A stretch of DNA of 9,340 nucleotides from Cyclobacteriaceae bacterium (GCA_029882675.1 JAOUKJ010000122.1:1-9340); one strand, 5' to 3'. Shown: positions 1 through 6,241, numbered from the stretch's first letter. Notes: generated from the letters alone by a model not told the origin. Translations and numbers: made by a program.

Positions 1-163
1 AAGAAAAAAGGGTTTCCATATCAGCATATCCGTATTCCAGTATGGACGTTTCGGGAAAGACCCACATCAGTAGGCCCATCGCTGTGAGAAAGACACTAAT
101 GACCACGTAGGCGATGAGCGAATTCATAAATCCGTTAAATTCCTTTTTAACAATTTCAATCAT
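1..163 (-). CDS. gldF: Gliding motility ABC transporter permease GldF, N-terminal part (cut by window edge)
   Basis: Reading from the ATG at 163-161, the minus strand encodes 54 residues starting MIEIVKKEFNGFMNSLIAYV and stays open to the left edge. A short basic amphipathic N-terminus is followed by one hydrophobic span at about residues 15-36, then a motif WVFPET and a polar stretch containing YGYADMETLF. This matches the start of GldF, the ABC-2-type permease that works with the ATPase GldA and the auxiliary protein GldG in the inner membrane; in Flavobacterium johnsoniae these proteins are needed for gliding. The start overlaps the gldA stop (TGA at 158-156) by 8 bp, which implies one transcript and probable translational coupling. 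The rest of gldF, and any gldG, lie outside the window. Identification comes from remembered family sequence plus the gldA context. A generic ABC-2 permease is the alternative. Confidence 0.88.
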   Translation of the reverse strand, partial: MIEIVKKEFNGFMNSLIAYVVISVFLTAMGLLMWVFPETSILEYGYADMETLFS

Positions 164-1079
164 CTGTCTGGATTTGTGTTAATTCCCTGAATACCCCTTC
201 TAGTGATCCTTTTTCAACAACAAGGCCAATCAGCGGAAGGTGGTGTGTTGCGGCCAGGGTGAATATTTTGTTTCTGATGTCTGTAGCTCCTTTTACCCGC
301 AATTTATATTTGTTGCCAGTAGTTAATATTACCGATTCCACCTCATCGATGCCCTCCAAAAGCCTGATGTCTATTTCCCGTTCAAACTCAGCCAGGATAA
401 AACCATGATCGATTTTGGATTTGAGGTCAGCAATAGGCCCGTCAGCGACAATACGGCCTTTGTTGATCACAATAACCCGTGAACAGAGGGCCTCTACTTC
501 CTGCATAATGTGTGTTGAAAATATGACTGTTTTGTTTTGTGATACATCCAGAATGAGTTTTCTGATTTCAACGAGCTGGTTGGGATCCAATCCTGTGGTA
601 GGCTCATCAAGTATAAGAACCCGGGGATTGTGAATCAGACTTTGGGCCAGGCCAAGTCGTTGCCGGTATCCTTTTGACAACTCTTCGACTTTTTTATTTT
701 GCTCCCTGCCCAGGCCGCAAAGTTCCACCATTTCCCCAATACGCATATTGAGGGCCTTCCCTTTCAATCCATACAACCTGCCCGTAAAGTTAAGGTATTC
801 ATGCAGATACATTTCCGTGTACAGTGGATTGTTCTCCGGAAGGTATCCTACATTTTTCCTTACTTCCAGTGGCTTGTCAACCACGTTATAACCCATAACT
901 TCTGCGGTGCCTAAGGTTGGAGGCAGGTAACAAGTGGCCACTTTCATTGTAGTGGTCTTTCCGGCACCGTTTGGGCCAAGAAAACCTACGATCTCTCCTT
1001 CGGCAATTTCAAAAGAAATATCGTCCAGTGCCTTTTGTCGGCCATATACTTTGGTAAGGTTTTTGATTTTAATCGACAT
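156..1079 (-). CDS. gldA: Gliding motility ABC transporter ATP-binding protein GldA
   Basis: This 307-residue protein is an ABC ATPase of the ABC-2 exporter type. Visible motifs are Walker A GPNGAGKT (35-42), a Q-loop region GYLPENNPLY (78-87) where Glu stands in place of Gln, signature LSKGYRQR (134-141), Walker B VLILDEPT (154-161), D-loop GLDPNQ (163-168) and H-loop STH (188-190). The GYLPENNPLY stretch and the overall length (about 300 residues) are typical of GldA. A C-terminal regulatory region covers about 215-307. It should energise the GldF/GldG transporter at the inner membrane; the transported substrate is not known. The gene is followed by gldF with an 8-bp overlap. The ATG at 1079-1077 is preferred because it begins directly at the conserved beta-strand SIKIKNLTKVYG and sits just downstream of a good promoter match (1098-1128). 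Any ABC-2 ATPase would share the core motifs, so the specific name relies on the neighbouring permease. Confidence 0.92.
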   Translation of the reverse strand: MSIKIKNLTKVYGRQKALDDISFEIAEGEIVGFLGPNGAGKTTTMKVATCYLPPTLGTAEVMGYNVVDKPLEVRKNVGYLPENNPLYTEMYLHEYLNFTGRLYGLKGKALNMRIGEMVELCGLGREQNKKVEELSKGYRQRLGLAQSLIHNPRVLILDEPTTGLDPNQLVEIRKLILDVSQNKTVIFSTHIMQEVEALCSRVIVINKGRIVADGPIADLKSKIDHGFILAEFEREIDIRLLEGIDEVESVILTTGNKYKLRVKGATDIRNKIFTLAATHHLPLIGLVVEKGSLEGVFRELTQIQTDD

Positions 1080-1097
1080 GTCTGTTTATAAGAAGGA

Positions 1098-1128
1098 CAA
1101 AAGTATTAAGAGCATACTAGTCTTTCAA
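1098..1128 (-). promoter_or_regulatory. Bacteroidetes-type promoter for gldA
   Basis: On the minus strand, TTG (complement of 1126-1128) is followed by 20 bp and then TACTTTTG (complement of 1098-1105). This fits the published Bacteroidetes/Flavobacterium sigma-70 consensus TTG-N17-23-TAnnTTTG exactly. It lies 18 bp upstream of the gldA ATG, so the leader would be only about 10-15 nt, which suits the absence of a clear Shine-Dalgarno site. Prediction by pattern only. Confidence 0.65.
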
Positions 1129-1154
1129 AATTTTTTTTACGACAATACTATATT

Positions 1155-1162
1155 TAAATTTG
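1155..1162 (+). promoter_or_regulatory. Candidate -7 box for the TlpA-like gene
   Basis: TAAATTTG fits the Bacteroidetes -7 element TAnnTTTG and ends 31 bp before the ATG at 1194. No TTG is present 17-23 bp upstream; that stretch is instead a run of T (1130-1138). It would fire in the opposite direction to the gldA promoter about 30 bp away, so the two may share regulatory DNA. Weak evidence because only half the consensus is present. Confidence 0.4.
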
Positions 1163-1193
1163 AAGCTCGCGTTTTCAGGAACTGTTTAAAAGT

Positions 1194-2639
1194 ATGAATT
1201 ATATGATCCAAAAGTTACTCGCCCTCAGTCTTTTTTCGATAATAAGCATTTTTACCGGCTTAATGGCTCAGGAAAAGGGCTATCGTATTGAGTTTGAAAT
1301 AAGTGATTTGCCTGATACCGCATTGGTGCTGGCATATTACTATGGCGAAAGTACCTACACCCGGGACACTGCGCGTACGGATGCCAGGGGGTATGCTGTA
1401 TTTAGTGGTGACGAACGCTTGCCTGGCGGGGTTTTTATTCTTGTGTTGTCTTCCACAAAATCCAAACTGTTTGATTTTGCCGTTTATCGTGATCAACACT
1501 TCAAAATCACGACAAGTTTAGCAGATTATTATCGGAATGCAATAATTACAGGGGACAAGGACAATGAGTTGTTCTTTAAAAACATGATATTTAATGCTGA
1601 CCAGAATGTCCTGGCCAAACCACATTCCGACATTGTCAATGATAGTACGCTGGCTGATGCAGCCAGGGAAGAAGCCATTGCAGCACTTAAAAAAATAAAT
1701 CAACAGGTAACGGCTTTTCAGGAAAGTGTAATTTTGGGTGATCCGGGATCTTTAGTCGCGAAAATATTAAGTGCAAGGAAAAAAACAGAAGTCCCTGATC
1801 CGCCTAAAAATGAAGAAGGAAAAGTGGATTCAACATTCCAGTACAGGTATTATAAAAGTAATTTCTGGACTTCTTTTGATCTTACTGAAGATGCATTGAT
1901 CCGGCTTCCTTTTCCGCTTTATCAGCAAAAAACAGATGAATTCTTTGATCGCGTAGTGGTGCAACACCCCGATTCGGTTATCAAAGAAATAGACGGCCTC
2001 ATTGCCAGGGCCAAACCCAATACCGAGACCTACAAGTTCCTAACCTGGTCGTTGGTGGTAAAGTACTATTCTCACCCTGTGATGGGGTTTGATAAGGTTT
2101 TTATTCACCTGTATGATACTTATTTTGAGTCAGGTGATATGGACTTTTGGGTGGATAAGGGAACAAAAGCCAATTTGAAAGACCGGGCGGATAAGTTGCG
2201 GCTTAGTCTGATCGGCATGGATGCTCCTGATCTCATTATGCAGGATGTAAACCTCAATCGCACATCTATGCATGCTCTGAAAAACAAATACACGGTACTT
2301 TATATATATGATCCGGACTGTGGCCACTGTAAGAAGGAAACACCAAGACTTGTTGATTTTGTTTCAAATACAAAGCTGGATGTTCAGGTTTTTAGCGTGT
2401 GTGCCGATACCTCCATGACAAAGATGAAGCAGTATATCAACGAAATGGGTATGGGCGATTGGGTCAATGTCAATGGACCAAGAACTTATGTTGGTAGTTA
2501 CCAGGATTTATACGATGCTTTTCAGACGCCCACACTCTATGTGCTGGATGAGAAAAAGAAAATCATCGCAAAGAAACTGCCGGCTGAAAATCTTTCTGAT
2601 TTTTTAGAAAAATATGATAAATATAAAGTTATAAAATAA
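1194..2639 (+). CDS. Secreted TlpA-like thioredoxin-fold protein with DUF4369- and DUF5106-like regions
   Basis: The 481-residue product has a signal peptide (about 1-25, hydrophobic LLALSLFSIISIFTGLMA, probable cleavage before QEKG). A beta-rich DUF4369-like domain follows at about 28-115, then an alpha-helical DUF5106-like region at about 120-335 (for example HPVMGFDKVFIHLYDTYF), and a C-terminal thioredoxin fold from about 340. The active-site pair is CGHC (C376, C379) in YIYDPDCGHCKKE, and the expected cis-proline is in TPTLYVLD (P446). TlpA/ResA-type proteins catalyse thiol-disulfide exchange on periplasmic proteins; in Bacteroidetes this domain order is common and substrates are largely unknown. 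The gene is divergent from gldA and stands alone. AGGAAC at about 1178 is a possible but distant ribosome site. The ATG at 1203 (residue 4) is an equally possible start. Domain names come from recall of family sequences; the thioredoxin part is certain. Confidence 0.85.
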   Translation: MNYMIQKLLALSLFSIISIFTGLMAQEKGYRIEFEISDLPDTALVLAYYYGESTYTRDTARTDARGYAVFSGDERLPGGVFILVLSSTKSKLFDFAVYRDQHFKITTSLADYYRNAIITGDKDNELFFKNMIFNADQNVLAKPHSDIVNDSTLADAAREEAIAALKKINQQVTAFQESVILGDPGSLVAKILSARKKTEVPDPPKNEEGKVDSTFQYRYYKSNFWTSFDLTEDALIRLPFPLYQQKTDEFFDRVVVQHPDSVIKEIDGLIARAKPNTETYKFLTWSLVVKYYSHPVMGFDKVFIHLYDTYFESGDMDFWVDKGTKANLKDRADKLRLSLIGMDAPDLIMQDVNLNRTSMHALKNKYTVLYIYDPDCGHCKKETPRLVDFVSNTKLDVQVFSVCADTSMTKMKQYINEMGMGDWVNVNGPRTYVGSYQDLYDAFQTPTLYVLDEKKKIIAKKLPAENLSDFLEKYDKYKVIK

Positions 2640-2662
2640 CAGACCTTCAATCGCTGTTTTTT
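2638..2662 (+). terminator. Weak hairpin plus T-run at the stop of the TlpA-like gene
   Basis: AACAG (2638-2642) can pair with CTGTT (2654-2658) across an 11-nt loop, and the T-run continues to 2662. The stem is only 5 bp and overlaps the stop codon, so it is a poor terminator on its own. The structure at 2729-2765 is the better candidate for ending this transcript. Confidence 0.2.
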
Positions 2663-2728
2663 AAATCAAGAGGTTATAGTGCCTAAAACCCGCAAGCGTA
2701 TTTTAGGTATGTATTATAGAAAAAGATG

Positions 2729-2765
2729 TTTTCCTGCCCAAAGGGGTGCGAAAATAAATTTTTTT
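2729..2765 (+). terminator. Probable plus-strand intrinsic terminator for the TlpA-like gene
   Basis: In RNA from the plus strand, UUUUC (2729-2733) pairs with GAAAA (2750-2754). After one C-C mismatch there are two G-U pairs, and CCC (2737-2739) pairs with GGG (2744-2746) around an AAAG loop. The hairpin is followed by TAAA and seven T (2759-2765). The G-U pairs make the fold specific to the plus strand. It lies about 90 nt past the stop at 2639, so the transcript would carry a moderately long 3' tail. Confidence 0.4.
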
Positions 2766-2851
2766 GGTGCACTTGAATAAGTGAGTAACCTTTAGATTAA
2801 AAACGGCGTATTCGTATTCGGTTTTATTTAAAACATTATTAAATATTTATG

Positions 2852-2869
2852 AAAGCCGCTTGCGGATTT
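2852..2869 (-). terminator. Weak hairpin just past the lipocalin-like gene
   Basis: AAAGCCG (2852-2858) pairs with CGGATTT (2863-2869) around a CTTG loop with one G-A mismatch. It begins 10 bp beyond the minus-strand stop at 2882-2880, where an intrinsic terminator would be expected. The minus-strand sequence after it has only three T before mixed AT sequence, so termination would be weak. It is also the right arm of the inverted repeat. Confidence 0.3.
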
Positions 2870-2879
2870 AAGGTAATGA

Positions 2880-3587
2880 CTACTTTCTTATTGACCACAC
2901 CTCATAAATAGCCTTGCCCTTACTGCTCAGGCCTGAATGGTGCCAGTTGCGGTCCTCGTCTTTTTTGAAATCAAATTCCAGTGCTGCACCTACCCGTGAA
3001 TTGTCTCTGGAAAAAAAGTCGATATGTTCTGTGTATTTGCCATTTTCAGTGGTGTAATGCCCTCCCCCTGTACCGAAAAAATCACCTGTTTCGCTATTGT
3101 AGGCAATCCATTGAAACCTTGTTCCTGACAGTATTTTCATGGTTTTTCGTGCTCCGGGTGTTATCGTATTCATCTGGTCATTAATCTTTCTGCCCGTTAT
3201 TAGCCAGGCGCCAGGCAACGCTCCGGGTGTGCCGTCATCCATCCGGTTCCATTTTCTGGTTTCGATTTCAAGCACGTTGCCTTTGATGCTCATCGCACTA
3301 ATCTTTTTTTGCCCTACCAATTCGCTATTGCCAGTATGAAATTCCCATGTGAGTTCGATTTTTCCATTGTCAACAGCCCATAGCCCGCCTTCAGTATATA
3401 AAAATTCCGGCTTTGAGGAATGATAATAGGCTATTGAAAAATAGCCTTCAGTGATAATCCATACGGCTGTGCTATTATCCTCCAGAGTAGTTGTCCAGGC
3501 TCCGGGAAGAGCTTTATCCAAAGCTGTGGAGCCGAAAACAGCAGGGTGGAAACAAAAAGAGAATAAGACAGAATAGATGAGTTTCAT
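2880..3587 (-). CDS. Secreted protein of unknown function with two lipocalin-like repeats
   Basis: The 235-residue protein begins with a signal peptide (1-20, MKLIYSVLFSFCFHPAVFGS) that lacks a lipobox cysteine, so it should be soluble in the periplasm or secreted. The mature part is two similar beta-rich units. Unit 1 (about 28-113) starts LPGAW and contains YTEGGLWAVDNGKIELTWEF and NSELVG; unit 2 (about 124-235) starts LPGAW and contains FGTGGGHYTTENGKYTEHID and NSRVG. The layout of Gly-x-Trp at the start, a Tyr/Gly-rich hairpin and an asparagine-glycine turn resembles lipocalin-like DUF4488-type domains seen in Bacteroidetes, but I do not recognise a characterised relative. No catalytic residues can be named; ligand binding is only an inference from the fold. 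It is a single gene, divergent from the duplicated membrane protein. Confidence 0.75.
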   Translation of the reverse strand: MKLIYSVLFSFCFHPAVFGSTALDKALPGAWTTTLEDNSTAVWIITEGYFSIAYYHSSKPEFLYTEGGLWAVDNGKIELTWEFHTGNSELVGQKKISAMSIKGNVLEIETRKWNRMDDGTPGALPGAWLITGRKINDQMNTITPGARKTMKILSGTRFQWIAYNSETGDFFGTGGGHYTTENGKYTEHIDFFSRDNSRVGAALEFDFKKDEDRNWHHSGLSSKGKAIYEVWSIRK

Positions 3588-3612
3588 TGTTGATATTTTA
3601 TTTATGAATTTA

Positions 3613-3643
3613 CTAAAGTAACAAACAGAAATTTACAAAACAA
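3613..3643 (-). promoter_or_regulatory. Candidate promoter for the lipocalin-like gene
   Basis: On the minus strand, TTG (complement of 3641-3643) is followed by 20 bp and TACTTTAG (complement of 3613-3620). This differs from the Bacteroidetes consensus TAnnTTTG at one position. It lies 25 bp upstream of the ATG at 3587-3585, about where a short-leader promoter should be. Confidence 0.45.
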
Positions 3644-3729
3644 CAGGGATTCATAATGAGTAACAGGAGCCATACTTGACTTGTGCCATAAATAGTTTTA
3701 GATTGGGCAGGTTTTATCTTGTTGTTAAT

Positions 3730-4869
3730 ATGTTATTCTCAAAGGTTGAATACCTTACTATTTTTTCAGCTATAATTTATGGTATTGTAGCTGCCGAATT
3801 TTTTTACGGGTGGGGCTCACTTTTCAAAAGGGATTACAAAAACGTAAGTATATTTTATCTGGGCTGGAGCGTCCTGGAATTTGCTTTTTTGATCGATGTA
3901 TGGTGGGGATCATGGATTCGTACCAGTAAACTCTCGGGTGCCATAGGGTATTATATGCTGGCACTAACGACACCTGTGCTATTTTACCTCATTGCCGTAT
4001 TAACTTTTCCGGGGAAGGACAGTCCGCATAAGTTTGATGTACATGCTTATTTTGTGGAACGTTTTCCCAAATTCATGTTTTTATTCTTCCTCACGCTTAT
4101 GTCGGCCCTCTTTAATAGCTGGGTTTTTCATGACTATGTATTTTTAAAGGGAGAAACTATTATCATCCTTATTGCCTCTTTTTTTACGATGGGTGGGTTT
4201 TTTTGGCCGAATTATTCAAGGGCAGTTGCATTACTTATTGCCGCCTGGATACTTTTGTTGGGGCATGCTGTTTTTTTAAATCCCGAATTTCCTGAGAACC
4301 TTAATACCCAGTTTTCTCACCGTGAATATCTCACTATTTTTGTGGCCATTATTTACGGATATGTTGCAACTACTTTTTTTGAAGGTTGGGGTTCATTAAT
4401 ACGAAATTCAAAATTGAGCGAGATCCATTGGTATCATTTGATCTGGACCATTTTTGCTTTTTTACTATTGGTTGATATGTGGTGGAGCTCCTGGCAAAAG
4501 ATTGAGCTACTGACCGAAAATATAGGCTATTTTGTTAGCTCCCTTGTATCGCCATTAATTTTTTATTTTCTGGGGATAACACTTTTTATGAAGGTAAAGG
4601 AGATTAATAAACCAGTGGGTGTTCATTTTAAGCTTTCGTCACCTTTAATATTCAGGCTTTTTGCACTGATACTTTTAGTGAATATTTTTAGTTCAGTCCT
4701 CTTTGTAGAGCATGCTCTTTTTGACTCTAAAAATTCATTCAGGTTAATAGGAATAATCTTCGCGTTAATTGCAGCTTATAAAAAATCATGGCGTATACAG
4801 ACGGCGGTATTGGTCATTGCGTGGATACTTTATTTTGGACACATAGTGTTCGATGAAGTGATTAAGTAG
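3730..4869 (+). CDS. Polytopic membrane protein made of two tandem homologous six-helix units
   Basis: The 379-residue protein is almost entirely membrane-embedded, with about 12 hydrophobic segments (near 8-26, 41-60, 71-93, 114-133, 142-158, 164-183, 200-218, 236-254, 266-286, 306-326, 336-350, 357-374). Residues 6-183 and 198-373 are clear repeats. EYLTIFSAIIYG pairs with EYLTIFVAIIYG, GWGSL occurs in both, IDVWWGSW pairs with VDMWWSSW, TPVLFY with SPLIFY, and AAWILLLGHAVF with IAWILYFGHIVF. Charged residues inside membrane spans are kept in both halves (E7/E199, D56/D249, H179/H371). Single-unit proteins with a similar EYL, GLG and QFWW pattern occur as uncharacterised membrane proteins in many bacteria; I cannot name a function. 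The open frame extends back to a TTG at 3676, but the ATG at 3730 is preferred because it starts just before the repeat and avoids a rare start. No clear promoter or Shine-Dalgarno is seen. Confidence 0.8.
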   Translation: MLFSKVEYLTIFSAIIYGIVAAEFFYGWGSLFKRDYKNVSIFYLGWSVLEFAFLIDVWWGSWIRTSKLSGAIGYYMLALTTPVLFYLIAVLTFPGKDSPHKFDVHAYFVERFPKFMFLFFLTLMSALFNSWVFHDYVFLKGETIIILIASFFTMGGFFWPNYSRAVALLIAAWILLLGHAVFLNPEFPENLNTQFSHREYLTIFVAIIYGYVATTFFEGWGSLIRNSKLSEIHWYHLIWTIFAFLLLVDMWWSSWQKIELLTENIGYFVSSLVSPLIFYFLGITLFMKVKEINKPVGVHFKLSSPLIFRLFALILLVNIFSSVLFVEHALFDSKNSFRLIGIIFALIAAYKKSWRIQTAVLVIAWILYFGHIVFDEVIK

Positions 4870-4983
4870 GGGTAGTGTCTGTTTTTAAAGTAATGATTTG
4901 ACTTTTTTTGCCCGCGGCAATGAGAAAGCGTTCTATACGTTTATTTTTTGAGGTTGGAGCCTCATAAACTGAATATAAATCCC
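4870..4983. other. Convergent intergenic region with two short stem-loops
   Basis: This 114-bp gap separates the membrane protein from the GH5 gene. It contains hairpins TTGCC-CGC-GGCAA (4908-4920) and TGAGG-TTGGAG-CCTCA (4949-4964). In both, the run of T lies before the hairpin on the plus strand, so neither has the standard terminator order for the gene that would need it. No coding potential is apparent. Confidence 0.5.
4887..4909 (+). terminator. Weak AT-rich hairpin with T-run after the membrane protein gene
   Basis: AAAGT (4887-4891) can pair with ACTTT (4901-4905) across a 9-nt loop, and the T-run continues to 4909. It lies 18 bp after the stop at 4867-4869. The stem is short with a single G-C pair, so it is marginal. 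A 5-bp hairpin TTGCC-CGC-GGCAA (4908-4920) follows directly and might stabilise the structure. Confidence 0.25.
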
Positions 4984-6102
4984 TTATTTTTTTCCCGTCA
5001 ATATTTTTACCAGATCATCGTCCGGAATATTATTTTCATCTACTGTTTCAAAAGAGCCGGCTTTATAGTTCCAGTTGGCGTATGCTACGTTGTGCTCTTC
5101 AAATATAGATACCATGTCCTTATACCAGGCCAGAAGGGGCTCCCGAGGTGCTTTTTCTATTACTCCAAATTCTCCACAAAACAGTGGTAGGCCAAGGCTG
5201 TCGGCCAAATGAAGCGGCTTTCTCATCATGTGAGCCAACGTATCCCGATTATAAACGCGTTGATGAGCTTGTTCAGTGCCACCCGGGACAATCTGTCCGG
5301 GATAGTTCACCTCTCCCTCAAAATCTTTTAGATGAGTCCAGGAAGCCCTGACATGAGTAAGGTGGAATGGTTCGTAAAAATGAAAACTAAGAATAATGTT
5401 TTTATCGCCAGCAGGCACTTTTAGCTGATCGAAAGTATTGGCTGATTGCCAACGATTTGAACCGATAACAAGGATTCTGTCCGGTTCCCATTGCCTGATG
5501 GAATCAACTACACGTGCAATGAGTTGATTCCACTCCTCCGGGTCATCAGCCACAGGCTCGTTCATGAACTCATAAGCTACCATGCCGTTGGGCCATGGCT
5601 TTAGAAAGCCGGAAAGGTCTTTCCAAAGGCCAATAAATTTATCCTGTTCCGCGGGGTCTGTCCAGAGCGGCTTTTCATCAGCGTTAAAGTGATGTGAGCG
5701 CAGGATATGCAAGTCAATGATGGTACGTAAACCGAATTCCTTACACCAATCCAGGTAATCGCCCAGCAACTCAAAAGCGTCATCATTTCGATTGCCTTCT
5801 TCGTCCCACATTTGTTCCTCATCAATGGGCAAACGGATATGGTCAAAACCCAAAGTATCGATCTGGGCTACATCACGCCGGGTGAAAAAGGCCTGGCGCT
5901 CTTCCCCCCGCCGACTGGATTGTGATAACCAGTGAGCAATGTTCGTGCCTCGGAAAATAGTGAAATTTTCAAAATTGTTTTCAACTCGAGTATCTGGTTG
6001 TGATATAGTAGTATTTTCATCGCCCTGTGAAGCGGGTTTACAGGCCATAAAAAATAAAGAAAAGGCTATGGCCGATAATGATAATTGCAGGAAAGTCTTC
6101 AT
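4984..6102 (-). CDS. Glycoside hydrolase family 5 lipoprotein (cellulase-like)
   Basis: Counted from the ATG at 6102-6100 the product has 372 residues. Residues 1-20 (MKTFLQLSLSAIAFSLFFMA) form a lipoprotein signal peptide with the lipid-modified cysteine at C21; the FMAC lipobox is slightly unusual at position -3. The GH5 TIM barrel spans about 47-370, with FRGTNIAHWLS (50-60), HIRLP (88-92), DLHIL (130-134), acid/base E182 in NEP (181-183), SFHFYEP (239-245), nucleophile E311 in CGEFG (309-313), and W344 in ANWNYK. GH5 enzymes hydrolyse beta-linked glucans, mannans or related glycans with retention of configuration; the substrate cannot be read here. The open frame runs upstream to a GTG at 6168, and ATGs at 6117 and 6105 are alternatives; 6102 gives the cleanest signal peptide. 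There is no SusC/SusD pair or other polysaccharide-utilisation gene beside it, so it is a stand-alone enzyme. Confidence 0.87.
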   Translation of the reverse strand: MKTFLQLSLSAIAFSLFFMACKPASQGDENTTISQPDTRVENNFENFTIFRGTNIAHWLSQSSRRGEERQAFFTRRDVAQIDTLGFDHIRLPIDEEQMWDEEGNRNDDAFELLGDYLDWCKEFGLRTIIDLHILRSHHFNADEKPLWTDPAEQDKFIGLWKDLSGFLKPWPNGMVAYEFMNEPVADDPEEWNQLIARVVDSIRQWEPDRILVIGSNRWQSANTFDQLKVPAGDKNIILSFHFYEPFHLTHVRASWTHLKDFEGEVNYPGQIVPGGTEQAHQRVYNRDTLAHMMRKPLHLADSLGLPLFCGEFGVIEKAPREPLLAWYKDMVSIFEEHNVAYANWNYKAGSFETVDENNIPDDDLVKILTGKK

Positions 6103-6241
6103 CATAAAGTTTTGCATTAATGTCACCCGAAAGTAGATAAAATTAAGTAAAAGATAAATGTTTTTCACGACTTTGATTATAGGGGTTTTATTCCTAATTT
6201 AAAACATACAAGCGCACGCATTAACAAAATATAATAATGTG

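Larger units (their letters stand above)
2682..2873. repeat. Imperfect inverted repeat, two 22-nt palindromic arms
   Basis: The plus strand at 2682-2703 and the minus strand at 2873-2852 match at 18 of 22 positions by hand alignment. Both share CCT, a run of A, the 9-base core CCGCAAGCG and TTT. Each arm is also part of its own hairpin: CCTAAAA/TTTTAGG (2682-2688 with 2701-2707) in the left copy, and CCG-CAAG-CGG with flanking AAA/TTT in the right copy. Two related palindromic units in opposite orientation in one intergenic gap recall REP-type elements, but with only two copies visible this is not established. Confidence 0.5.
2640..2879. other. 240-bp convergent intergenic region with several hairpins
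   Basis: No coding sequence is apparent on either strand between the TlpA-like gene and the convergent lipocalin-like gene. The stretch is AT-rich. It holds a 7-bp hairpin (2682-2707), a probable plus-strand terminator (2729-2765), a small perfect hairpin CACTT-GAAT-AAGTG (2770-2783) and a hairpin at 2852-2869. The first and last are related in sequence and lie in opposite orientation. Confidence 0.7.

Noticed and set aside
4908..4920. Hairpin TTGCC-CGC-GGCAA as a terminator
   Set aside because: The T-run precedes the hairpin on the plus strand, and on the minus strand the hairpin is followed by A, not T, so the order is wrong for intrinsic termination in either direction.
4949..4964. Hairpin TGAGG-TTGGAG-CCTCA as a terminator of the GH5 gene
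   Set aside because: On the minus strand it is followed by a run of A, not T; the stem is only 5 bp.
6170..6241. Promoters for the divergent GH5 and serine hydrolase genes
   Set aside because: Only loose matches (TATGTTTT with TTG 16 bp upstream on the minus strand; TAATTTAA with TTG 19 bp upstream on the plus strand) were found, with mismatches at key positions, so neither is listed.
6239..6241. GTG at 6239 as the serine hydrolase start
   Set aside because: An in-frame ATG follows immediately and no ribosome site favours the GTG; the difference is one residue.
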